This document shows positions 1 to 6,177 of a stretch of DNA of 12,811 nucleotides, piece after piece. A program made the translations under genes and the position numbers. Origin of the DNA: CAZPAH01 sp964584495 (GTDB taxonomy: Bacteria > Krumholzibacteriota > Krumholzibacteriia > Krumholzibacteriales > Krumholzibacteriaceae); NCBI GenBank assembly GCA_964584495.1, contig CAZPAH010000083.1, forward strand, positions 1-12,811, written 5' to 3'. Under the pieces are notes generated by a model. It ran no database searches. It had not been told where the DNA came from and saw only the letters and a list, made by a program, of their open reading frames with translations. Numbering within the stretch: position 1 is the stretch's first letter; every line of letters begins with the position of its first letter.

Positions 1-2
1 TT

Positions 3-377
3 AATAAGATCTGCGAGGATTACCCGGTGAATCTCGACGAGGTGATAATAGGCGGGTTCTCGTCGGGAGGGTATGCTTCTCTTGTCGTCACATTTTTAAG
101 CGAGCTTCCCGTGGATGGCTTTATCGTTCTTTGTCCGCCGATACCGGACGATATAACCGAAGCCGAGGTTATGAAGGGGAAGGAAAAGGAAATTCGAGGG
201 ACTGTAATCACAACCGAGCTCGATCTCAGGGTCCCCGACCAGAGGGGAATGGCGGATCTCTTTAAAAAAGTCGGTTTCCAATACCAGTTTATTCTTACTC
301 CCAATATAGGTCACTGGTATCCCGAGAATCTACCCGAGATGATCGATAGGGCCATCGAGCATATTCGAAGCGGTTGA
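3..377 (+). CDS. alpha/beta hydrolase (esterase-like), 3' part
   Basis: The gene runs in from the left edge; the frame is open from base 3, so the GTG at 27 is probably internal and only about the last 124 residues are seen. The nucleophile elbow is visible as G-F-S-S-G-G shortly after the fragment starts (GxSxG, first Ser as nucleophile). A strand ending in E-L-D-L-R-V-P-D probably carries the catalytic acid. The segment N-I-G-H-W-Y-P near the C-terminus supplies the catalytic His. This Ser-Asp-His order fits a carboxylesterase or dienelactone-hydrolase-like fold. The spacing from the Ser elbow to the His (about 80 residues) is short, suggesting a small hydrolase without a large lid. The substrate cannot be told. 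The fold is fairly sure, the specificity unknown. Confidence 0.75.
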   Translation, partial: NKICEDYPVNLDEVIIGGFSSGGYASLVVTFLSELPVDGFIVLCPPIPDDITEAEVMKGKEKEIRGTVITTELDLRVPDQRGMADLFKKVGFQYQFILTPNIGHWYPENLPEMIDRAIEHIRSG

Positions 378-491
378 AAACGGCCGGTGCCGAACCGAGG
401 GGTAGGGGCCGGCGAATAGGGGATCGAGAATGGGGTGCACTTTACAATACGATAATCGTTTGACTGGACGGTAAACTGCAAGGAGTATTCG

Positions 492-1043
492 ATGATAAGT
501 GAGCCGGCAAGGAGGATTTCCACCTGTATTATTCTGGCAGGTATATCCCTTATGAGCATCATGTGCTCCCAAAAGGCTCCCCACGAGACGGGACGATACT
601 ACGATCCGGAGCTCGGGTACTCGATAAAAAAGCCGGAAGGCTGGACTCTAAAGAAAGGTGATGGAATAAGCTCCTCCCTGATCGAAATCGTAAGCCCCTG
701 GGAGAGCGCCGAGGATGTATTCTCCGACTATGTCTCGGTGGACGTGGAGCGATTTGCGGAGAAAACGGACCTGGGGGAATTTTTCGAAGAGATGGTCGGC
801 AACCAGGCTAAGGAATTCGACTATTTCGAGGAGTTGGAAAGGGGAGACACGGAGATAGGGGGAAAGAAGGCGAAATACCTTGTTTTCGACATTGGGATGG
901 AAGAGGGCTACAATAGAGTGAAGAGCTTTTTAGTCATAAAGGGTAGAAACGGTTTCTTGATCAGCGGTGTGGCTGAAAGGTCGAAGTTCGACGATTACCT
1001 CGAGAGGTTCGAAAAAACGGCTTTAAGCTTCCGCTTCGAGTAG
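492..1043 (+). CDS. probable lipoprotein with PsbP/DcrB-like domain
   Basis: This encodes a 183-residue exported protein. An N-terminal basic stretch and a hydrophobic segment end at Cys25 (L-M-S-I-M-C). The Met at -1 is not a standard lipobox residue, so lipidation is likely but not certain. From about residue 38 the pattern (D-P-E-L-G-Y-S-I, then P-E-G-W, then S-P near 65, and a final S-F-R-F) is that of PsbP/DcrB/DUF1795-like domains, which recur in bacterial cell-envelope lipoproteins. The start is fixed by AAGGAG at 480-485, six bases before the ATG. The next gene begins 13 bases after the stop, so the two are probably cotranscribed. The precise role is unknown. The family call rests on the pattern of the N-terminal motif and the terminal strand and could be wrong. 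Confidence 0.65.
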   Translation: MISEPARRISTCIILAGISLMSIMCSQKAPHETGRYYDPELGYSIKKPEGWTLKKGDGISSSLIEIVSPWESAEDVFSDYVSVDVERFAEKTDLGEFFEEMVGNQAKEFDYFEELERGDTEIGGKKAKYLVFDIGMEEGYNRVKSFLVIKGRNGFLISGVAERSKFDDYLERFEKTALSFRFE

Positions 1044-1056
1044 GGGGGACTCTGAC

Positions 1057-1458
1057 ATGAGCAAAAGAACCGGATATGTTTTCCCGTTCATGGTTATCCT
1101 TATCATTTTCGCCTGTTCCTGCGACGAGCTTGCCACCGAGCCGATGACGGCCCTCGCAGAGCCCGATACTATCAGGACCGTCAGGAATATGACCTTCGAA
1201 ATTTCATTAGAGTCGTGCTGGTATCCGTGCGGCGGCTACGGCTGGGAATTCGTCGAGGATCTCGAGAAGGAATATATCTATCTTTTGGGATACAAGGTAA
1301 GCCCGACGGATACGCTCATAGGCTCGCCATACGAGCAGAAGTGGACGTACGTGACGAGAAAGGAAGGAACCACCAGCGGCACGTTGTATCTTTGGCGTTT
1401 TTTACGTGAAGATAGAGAGCCTGTCGAGATTAAAAATATTGTCCTGATAATCGAATAG
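1057..1458 (+). CDS. lipoprotein with chagasin-like (peptidase inhibitor I42) fold
   Basis: This is a 133-residue protein with a signal peptide whose hydrophobic core ends in A-C-S-C, so either Cys20 or Cys22 could be lipidated. The mature part resembles the chagasin/I42 cysteine-peptidase inhibitors. It has a strand, then G-G-Y-G-W where the family has T-G-Y-x-W (loop L2). An I-G-S-P segment followed by a Phe/Trp-rich strand sits where loop L4 lies. L-Y-L-W-R-F followed by R-E-P-V-E sits where the family has its R-P-W/E loop (L6), and the protein closes with a hydrophobic strand. Two Cys flank the L2 region and may form a disulphide. If right, it sits on the envelope and blocks papain-like peptidases. 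The canonical N-P-T part of L2 is missing, so inhibition is uncertain. It follows the preceding lipoprotein gene by 13 bases. Confidence 0.6.
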   Translation: MSKRTGYVFPFMVILIIFACSCDELATEPMTALAEPDTIRTVRNMTFEISLESCWYPCGGYGWEFVEDLEKEYIYLLGYKVSPTDTLIGSPYEQKWTYVTRKEGTTSGTLYLWRFLREDREPVEIKNIVLIIE

Positions 1459-1537
1459 GATTATTGTATTAACCGATAAGACTCCATCATCATTGTCGAT
1501 ACAGCGGGCTTTCTTTGAGAATGAAAGAGGAAAAGTC

Positions 1538-2158
1538 ATGAAGAGTTTCATCATTTGCCTGCTGGCGGCTGCCTTATTGGTGAACCCGCCGGTATCGGCC
1601 CGGTCGCCGGCGCCGGCGGAGGGACGGCCGGTAACTTCTTCCGAGTACGCGGCGCTCTCCGCATTCATCAATGCTTACTACGGGAAAGATTTCGGGTTGA
1701 TCCTGATAAACGACAGGACGGAGACTTGGAATATAAGGATACACCCCAAAAAGCTGACGGATAAATGGAAAGAGCTCAAATGTGAGACACTCGATTCGCT
1801 TATCGCCCGCAACTGGATTTGCACCAGGCTCGAAGGGAACTTCACGCTTGGTACGGATTACATCCTATTGCCCCGATCGAAATATATCGAAGCGCTGACC
1901 GACAGCCTCGACCCCGATTGGGACAATCTCGATAAAATCTATCCAGATTCCCAGGGATTTTTGACCCTTTCCAGGGTAGGGTTCGATTCTAAAGGGGCTC
2001 AGGCGCTGATCTACTACAATAATGCCTACAGATGCAGTGGAAAGCGTATATCTCCGGCTAAACGGAACATCGCTTTCCTAAAGCGGAAAGACGGCGTGTG
2101 GATAGTCGTAGGTATCGAAAGAGAGTTTGATTCGGTGTTCGAGCCCAATCAGCCTTGA
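1538..2158 (+). CDS. exported protein of unknown function
   Basis: This encodes a 206-residue protein that I do not recognise. I chose the ATG at 1538 because AGAGGAAAAG lies just upstream and a typical signal peptide follows (M-K-S-F, then a Leu/Ala core, then P-P-V-S-A with cleavage expected before R-S). The 15 extra codons back to a TTG at 1493 give no sensible signal peptide. The mature protein is mixed alpha/beta by eye and carries three Cys, one of them in a conserved-looking A-L-I-Y-Y-N-N-A-Y-R-C-S-G segment. It ends in a G-V-W-I-V strand that resembles the closing strands of NTF2-like or small immunity-type folds. The open frame has no transmembrane segment after the signal, so it is probably periplasmic or secreted. 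It lies 79 bases after the chagasin-like gene and may belong to the same transcript. Confidence 0.7.
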   Translation: MKSFIICLLAAALLVNPPVSARSPAPAEGRPVTSSEYAALSAFINAYYGKDFGLILINDRTETWNIRIHPKKLTDKWKELKCETLDSLIARNWICTRLEGNFTLGTDYILLPRSKYIEALTDSLDPDWDNLDKIYPDSQGFLTLSRVGFDSKGAQALIYYNNAYRCSGKRISPAKRNIAFLKRKDGVWIVVGIEREFDSVFEPNQP

Positions 2159-2188
2159 CTCTATTTTCCGGGGAAAAGATGAATTTCC

Positions 2189-2216
2189 TTGAAATTACAT
2201 GTGGAATTGGTGTAAT
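2189..2216 (+). promoter_or_regulatory. sigma-70-type promoter for the kinase gene
   Basis: TTGAAA at 2189-2194 and TGTAAT at 2211-2216 are separated by 16 bases, with TG at 2208-2209 giving an extended -10. It lies about 68 bases upstream of the kinase GTG. The -10 overlaps one arm of an ATTACA/TGTAAT inverted repeat with 11 bases between the arms (2194-2199 and 2211-2216), which could be an operator. The call is by consensus only. Confidence 0.45.
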
Positions 2217-2284
2217 CGATAGCTGGCGATATCGAGAAGGGGAACGATGGCGGCACAGCTTTTACGACAGCGTGAGGTGTAACG

Positions 2285-3016
2285 GTGAGGAAATATGTTT
2301 CGGATATTGACAGTTTCGATCTGCCTCCGGGTTATCTCATAGCGGGTAAATACGAGGTTATAGAGAAGCTTGGGAGTGGCTGGGAAGGCGAGGTCTACCG
2401 CGTCAGGGAGAAGATGATAGGTGTCGACAGGACCGCCAAGCTCTTCTTCCCGCTGATAGGCAACAGGAACCGTTCGGCCAGGTTCTACGCGAGGAAGCTT
2501 CACAAGCTGCGGCATTGTCCGATACTGATACAGTACCATACGCAGGAGAAGATCCGTTACAGGGACACCTTGGTCTCTGTCCTGGTCTCCGAGTATGTAG
2601 AGGGTGAAATGCTGACCACCTTTATCAAAAGGCAGCCGGGCCAGAGGCTTACGCCGTTCGAGGCGCTCCATCTGCTGTACGAGCTTGCCTCCGGCGTGGA
2701 GATAATCCACAGCACGCGGGAGTACCACGGCGATCTTCACGACGACAACATCATGATCCGAAGACAGGGACTTTCTTTCAATGTGAAGGTAGTGGACATG
2801 TATAACTGGGGGGCTCCCAGCTCGGAGAATATCCGCGAAGATGTAATCGACCTCATCAGGATCTTCTACGATTCGATGGGAGGCGCCAAAAGATATTCGA
2901 AACTGCCTCACGAGATAAAGAGCATCTGCTGCGGCCTTAAAAAATCGCTGATCATCGAGAAGTACCGCACTGCAGGCCAGCTGCGAAGATATATCGAGAT
3001 GATGGATTGGTATTGA
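2285..3016 (+). CDS. compact eukaryotic-like (Hanks-type) protein kinase
   Basis: This is a 243-residue soluble kinase-fold protein. Visible parts are the glycine-rich loop G-S-G-W-E-G-E-V (30-37), the ATP-anchoring Lys52 in T-A-K-L-F-F, the hinge region around V-S-E-Y-V-E-G (101-107), the catalytic loop H-G-D-L-H-D-D-N (148-155) with Asp150 as catalytic base, and the metal-binding Asp171 in V-V-D-M-Y-N, where most kinases have D-F-G. Oddities are the lack of a clear Glu in the alpha-C region (about 64-76, Arg/Lys rich), a very short segment after Asp171, and no A-P-E motif. It therefore resembles small-molecule or atypical kinases as well as Ser/Thr kinases. There is no membrane segment or sensor domain. 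The GTG start is supported by GAGGTG at 2274-2279. A promoter precedes it, so it may be its own transcription unit. Its substrate is unknown. Confidence 0.85.
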   Translation: MRKYVSDIDSFDLPPGYLIAGKYEVIEKLGSGWEGEVYRVREKMIGVDRTAKLFFPLIGNRNRSARFYARKLHKLRHCPILIQYHTQEKIRYRDTLVSVLVSEYVEGEMLTTFIKRQPGQRLTPFEALHLLYELASGVEIIHSTREYHGDLHDDNIMIRRQGLSFNVKVVDMYNWGAPSSENIREDVIDLIRIFYDSMGGAKRYSKLPHEIKSICCGLKKSLIIEKYRTAGQLRRYIEMMDWY

Positions 3017-3031
3017 CCGGAAGCCTTCCGG
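3017..3031 (+). terminator. hairpin directly after the kinase stop codon
   Basis: CCGGAA-GCC-TTCCGG is a perfect 6-bp stem with a 3-base loop, starting on the base after the stop. No T-run follows, so it may stabilise the mRNA end or act with Rho rather than be a full intrinsic terminator. Confidence 0.3.
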
Positions 3032-3079
3032 CGAACGCGTCGCACGCTGCAATACTTCCGCCGCACCCTGATTATTGCG

Positions 3080-3107
3080 TTACTTGATTCGCCAGAACTG
3101 GTATGAT
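3080..3107 (+). promoter_or_regulatory. possible extended -10 promoter for the COQ7-like gene
   Basis: TATGAT at 3102-3107 is preceded by TGG (3099-3101), an extended -10. TTACTT at 3080-3085 is a poor -35 at a 16-base spacing. It lies about 63 bases upstream of the ATG at 3171 and would separate this gene from the kinase transcript. The evidence is consensus only. Confidence 0.4.
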
Positions 3108-3170
3108 CCGAGGCGAGACCCGGCGCGGGGGCATTCCCTCAATGGCTGTTGCAAGGGGGTATCTGGAATT

Positions 3171-3653
3171 ATGGATGACAATATTCGGATGAGGACAAAG
3201 CCATCGGATCGCCGGAGCGCGAAAAGCCTGAAAAAAGGGCTTCTGACGCTTCATACGCTTGAGCTGATGGCGATCAATATCTACAGATACCAGCTTCCAG
3301 CCGCAAACAGCGAGTTGAACGCTCGGCTGATCGCCGCGATGTCGAACGAGATGAAACATCTGCAGGATTTCCAGGTTAAACTGTTCGAGTATGGATGGAA
3401 GCCCCGCAGGCTCAGGTGGGCGTACTGGATAGTCGGATTCATCTTCGGATATATCTCAAGAATCATGGGGGAGGAAGCGGTCTTGAGGACCGGGATCTGG
3501 GTCGAGACGAAAGCGGTTCGTCACTACGACGAGTTGCTCGAAAGCGTTCCCTGGGATGAGGAGACTAAGGAGATAGTTCAATCCAATCAGGCCGACGAGT
3601 ACAGGCATATAGAGATCTGGAAGTCGTTTTTCGAGTCCAAGGCTGAATCGTAA
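3171..3653 (+). CDS. COQ7-like diiron carboxylate (ferritin-like) protein
   Basis: This encodes a 160-residue helical protein with the full set of COQ7-type iron ligands in order: Glu31 in L-E-L-M-A, Glu60 and His63 in N-E-M-K-H-L, Glu112 in W-V-E-T-K, and Glu143 and His146 in D-E-Y-R-H. The following V-R-H-Y-D-E-L-L segment is also like COQ7, whose members hydroxylate demethoxyubiquinone or related quinone precursors at the membrane. A hydrophobic Tyr/Trp/Ile-rich stretch at about 83-98 could lie on the membrane surface. COQ7 itself is usually somewhat longer; this one is short but has all ligands. I chose the ATG at 3171 (G-rich site at 3154-3159, a long spacing); an extension to a TTG at 3075 has no ribosome site and no family resemblance. 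Whether it works on a quinone is not shown by the sequence. Confidence 0.75.
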   Translation: MDDNIRMRTKPSDRRSAKSLKKGLLTLHTLELMAINIYRYQLPAANSELNARLIAAMSNEMKHLQDFQVKLFEYGWKPRRLRWAYWIVGFIFGYISRIMGEEAVLRTGIWVETKAVRHYDELLESVPWDEETKEIVQSNQADEYRHIEIWKSFFESKAES

Positions 3654-3681
3654 CTGGATAAGAAGCGGGGAGATAACGGGA

Positions 3682-4896
3682 GTGCGCCGTTCCAGGCTGA
3701 TCGCCGGGTTGACTAGAAATATATTCCTGCTGGGTCTGGTCAGCCTTTTCACGGATCTAAGCAGCCAGATGCTGTTCCCCCTGATCCCTCTCTTCATGAC
3801 ATCGGTGCTCGGGACGGGCGCATCGCTGGTGGGAATCGTCGAGGGAGCGGCGGAGACTACGGCGTCGCTTCTAAAAGTCTTTTCAGGATATTGGTCCGAC
3901 AGGATAAGCAGTAGAAAACCTTTTCTCGTCTTCGGATACTCGCTTTCATCCGTCACGAAGCCCCTGTTCGCATTCGCCCGCACATGGCCGTTCGTCCTTG
4001 CCGCAAGGGTAGTGGAGAGGATCGGAAAGGGATTGCGGACGGCTCCCAGAGACGCCCTCGTGGCCGAATCCTGCGACGAAGGTTCGCGGGGAAAGGCATA
4101 CGGATATCAGAGGGCGATGGACGGCGTCGGTTCGATAGCCGGAGCGGCCGTCGCGTTCATCCTGTTCCCTTCGCTGGGATACAGAAAGATCTTCCTATTC
4201 TCCTTCGTCCCGGGATTGATCGCGGTCCTCGTGCTGCTCCTCGTGCGGGAAAGAAGGAATCCCGTAACTACCTCTCCCGTAAAGCCTTCCTTCACCAAGA
4301 TGGCCGGTGCGATTCCGCGCAATCTGCGGCTCTTCATAGCGGCTTCGTCGATATTCGCGCTGGGCCATTTCGGATATGCATTCATTCTTTTAAGGGCGAA
4401 GAATATCGGCCTGGCAGATGAAAAAGCTATCCTGTTCTATCTCCTTTTCTACGTTGTGTACACGGTATGTATCATACCCTCCGGCGTGGTGTCCGACAGG
4501 ATCGGCAGGAAGCCCGTTCTTGCCGCAGGGTATCTCCTGTTCGCGGCGACCTCAGTCGGATTGATATTCGTCGAGGGACCGGCGGGGATCCTGCTTCTTT
4601 TCGCGCTGTATGGGATATTCTTCTCGATGATCGACGGCGTCCAGAGAGCCTTTGTGGTCGACTTGGCTCCCGGCGGGATGAAAGCGACGGCCCTGGGCGT
4701 TTTTCATACCGCGGTGGGGATAGCGGCGCTGCCGGGAGGTTTCGCCGCGGGGGTTTTGTGGGACAGGATCAGCCCGGAGACGACATTCGTTTACGGGGCG
4801 GTAATGGCGCTTTTATCGCTGATACTTCTACTTTTTGTAAGGGGCCACGCCGCCGGTACGGGTCTTGGGGCGGATGACAGAAAAAGGCCTCTATAG
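3682..4896 (+). CDS. major facilitator superfamily (MFS) transporter
   Basis: This is a 404-residue inner-membrane protein with about 12 hydrophobic segments in two halves. The MFS loop motif appears twice, as S-D-R-I-S-S-R-K-P-F after the second helix (about 73-82) and as S-D-R-I-G-R-K-P-V in the second half (about 271-279). R-I-G-K-G-L-R-T-A-P-R-D-A-L around 112-125 is typical of a subgroup of drug- or metabolite-efflux-like permeases. Early F-T-D-L-S-S-Q-M is typical of the same subgroup. The GTG start follows GGGGAG at 3667-3672. It lies 28 bases after the COQ7-like gene, so the two may be cotranscribed. Length is normal and nothing appears broken. Substrate and direction of transport cannot be told from the sequence. 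Confidence 0.9.
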   Translation: MRRSRLIAGLTRNIFLLGLVSLFTDLSSQMLFPLIPLFMTSVLGTGASLVGIVEGAAETTASLLKVFSGYWSDRISSRKPFLVFGYSLSSVTKPLFAFARTWPFVLAARVVERIGKGLRTAPRDALVAESCDEGSRGKAYGYQRAMDGVGSIAGAAVAFILFPSLGYRKIFLFSFVPGLIAVLVLLLVRERRNPVTTSPVKPSFTKMAGAIPRNLRLFIAASSIFALGHFGYAFILLRAKNIGLADEKAILFYLLFYVVYTVCIIPSGVVSDRIGRKPVLAAGYLLFAATSVGLIFVEGPAGILLLFALYGIFFSMIDGVQRAFVVDLAPGGMKATALGVFHTAVGIAALPGGFAAGVLWDRISPETTFVYGAVMALLSLILLLFVRGHAAGTGLGADDRKRPL

Positions 4897-4921
4897 GGAT
4901 GCCGCTTGAGGGATTACTCCT

Positions 4922-4951
4922 TTGACAGCAGAGGAGGCCATGGATTACAAT
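4922..4951 (+). promoter_or_regulatory. sigma-70-type promoter for the STAS gene
   Basis: A perfect TTGACA at 4922-4927 and TACAAT at 4946-4951 are 18 bases apart, placing the transcript start near 4958 and giving a leader of about 60 bases before the ATG at 5019. Consensus evidence only, but both boxes are good. Confidence 0.5.
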
Positions 4952-5018
4952 CCTATCCGTTGACGGTCGATTTGACGGTTCTCGGCGGTATGCAGAGAGA
5001 GGTTACCGGAGCTGAACG

Positions 5019-5363
5019 ATGAGTGATTTCGCGACCAAGGTCCTTGATGATATTTTCATCGTCACGTGGAGCGGCGAGAAATTTCACGGCTGCAAGGAGA
5101 ATGAGCGGCTCAGGGAAGAAACCGACGGGGCGATAAGTAACGGGATCAAGAAGCTAATCGTAAACTTTCCCAGGGTGACTTTGATAGACAGCTCGGGGCT
5201 TGGCATATTGATATCGGCCTGGAAGAACGCACTGGACGGAGAGGCCGAGCTGGTAGCCGTTATCGGCTCGGACAGGGTCGACTATATACTGAAAATTACG
5301 AACCTTAAATCCATCATGAAGATATTCCGGTCGGTTGAGGATGCGATGAAGCATTTCATCTGA
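5019..5363 (+). CDS. STAS-domain anti-anti-sigma factor (SpoIIAA/RsbV-like)
   Basis: This single-domain 114-residue STAS protein shows the strand-then-loop pattern of anti-sigma factor antagonists: K-L-I-V-N-F followed by V-T-L-I-D-S-S-G-L-G (53-62). By analogy with SpoIIAA the second Ser of D-S-S-G (Ser59) is the residue phosphorylated by a partner kinase of the RsbW/SpoIIAB type. Unphosphorylated protein would bind the anti-sigma factor and free a sigma factor. No anti-sigma kinase, PP2C phosphatase or sigma factor is seen nearby, so it is an orphan in this window. The eukaryotic-like kinase at 2285 is not of the GHKL type. The start is supported by GGAG at 5008-5011. A promoter upstream (4922) suggests independent transcription. 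Some such single STAS proteins serve other signalling systems. Confidence 0.85.
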   Translation: MSDFATKVLDDIFIVTWSGEKFHGCKENERLREETDGAISNGIKKLIVNFPRVTLIDSSGLGILISAWKNALDGEAELVAVIGSDRVDYILKITNLKSIMKIFRSVEDAMKHFI

Positions 5364-5420
5364 TACGGGTCCTTAGGTCTGTGCCTTGGTCTCTCTGGGA
5401 TCGAGATGAAAGGAGACAGC

Positions 5421-6038
5421 ATGAGAAGAAAGCTTATCGCAGTGATGCTGGCGGTCGTGCTTGCGGGGTCGGCCGATGCGGCATCTCTGGCAGGTTTCGG
5501 TGTGAAAGCGGGGATTAATTTCAGCACGCAGGAATACGATTATAATGTTCCTATAAAACGCGACGCCAACTACAGGGCCGGCCTCGACCTGGGCATTTTC
5601 AGAGAGTGGACGGGGTTACCCTTCGTCGGTCTCCTTACGGAGCTCCATTATGTTCAGAAAGGGATGAAGGAAGAGTTCCTTGTTTTAACCATCGAGGATC
5701 CCTCGGGCACCAAGGAGGAATTCAGCAGTAGGGTCGATTATCTCACCTTCTGCGTTCTCCCCAAGCTCGATCTACCTTTCGGAACCGCCGGCACATCGTT
5801 CTATCTCGCGGCAGGTCCGAGGCTCGATATCAAACTGGGGCACGAGACCGACTACAACGGGCCGATTTACGATGAATTCAGGTCCTGGGATTTAGGGGCG
5901 GATGTGGCGGCGGGATTTTCGTTCATGCGCTTCCTTGTCGAATCGCGCTTCAGCTACAATTTCACAGACTCGGACAAGCTGGAGTCGCTCGATGTCAAGA
6001 ACACGACATTCAGCATCCTTGCAGGCGTGGAATTCTGA
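5421..6038 (+). CDS. outer-membrane beta-barrel protein (PorT/OmpA-barrel-like)
   Basis: This encodes a 205-residue exported protein. The ATG at 5421 is preferred over one at 5406 because AAGGAG at 5409-5414 lies between them at normal spacing, and the 5421 start gives a clean signal peptide (M-R-R-K, hydrophobic core, A-D-A before A-S-L). The mature part begins F-G-V-K-A-G-I-N-F, the usual first strand of small porin-like barrels, and continues with alternating hydrophobic/polar strands. It ends in A-G-V-E-F, where a terminal Phe is the usual signal for barrel insertion. About eight strands are plausible by eye. It has no recognisable periplasmic domain. Function cannot be deduced; such barrels are common in Bacteroidetes and related phyla. 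A hairpin at 6100-6119 may terminate it. Confidence 0.8.
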   Translation: MRRKLIAVMLAVVLAGSADAASLAGFGVKAGINFSTQEYDYNVPIKRDANYRAGLDLGIFREWTGLPFVGLLTELHYVQKGMKEEFLVLTIEDPSGTKEEFSSRVDYLTFCVLPKLDLPFGTAGTSFYLAAGPRLDIKLGHETDYNGPIYDEFRSWDLGADVAAGFSFMRFLVESRFSYNFTDSDKLESLDVKNTTFSILAGVEF

Positions 6039-6059
6039 TCCTTCCCCTGAACGACCGGT

Positions 6060-6075
6060 CGATTACATGTAATCG
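6060..6075. repeat. 16-base perfect palindrome
   Basis: CGATTACATGTAATCG reads the same on both strands. It lies 47 bases upstream of the -35 box of the promoter at 6123, and directly follows another palindrome (GACCGGTC, 6053-6060, sharing one base). It may be an operator or part of the mRNA end structure of the barrel gene. I cannot tell which. Confidence 0.35.
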
Positions 6076-6099
6076 GGTTATGGGACCCGCCGGGATCTT

Positions 6100-6119
6100 G
6101 AATTAGGGCCCCTTAATTC
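6100..6119 (+). terminator. candidate intrinsic terminator of the barrel gene
   Basis: GAATTAGG-GCCC-CTTAATTC forms an 8-pair RNA stem (one G-U pair) with a 4-base loop, followed by a T-rich stretch (TTGTT). It lies 61 bases past the barrel stop. The stem is rather A/T rich for a strong terminator. Confidence 0.4.
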
Positions 6120-6122
6120 TTG

Positions 6123-6151
6123 TTGACGGAAATAATCGGCCGTAGTACAAT
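6123..6151 (+). promoter_or_regulatory. strong-looking sigma-70-type promoter
   Basis: TTGACG at 6123-6128 and TACAAT at 6146-6151 are 17 bases apart, each one or two bases off consensus at ideal spacing. The transcript would start near 6158, giving a leader of about 20 bases that includes the G-rich ribosome site (GGGGGGGAG, 6167-6175) of the gene at 6178. Confidence 0.65.
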
Positions 6152-6177
6152 GCGGGCACCTAAGCTGGGGGGGAGAT

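Noticed and set aside
1493..1537. Upstream TTG start extending the orphan exported protein by 15 residues
   Set aside because: The ATG at 1538 has its own ribosome site and gives a normal signal peptide; the extension would bury it.
2195..3052. Long open frame of 285 codons on the minus strand
   Set aside because: It is exactly antisense to the kinase gene, whose motifs are unmistakable; the antisense protein has no recognisable pattern and no good ribosome site.
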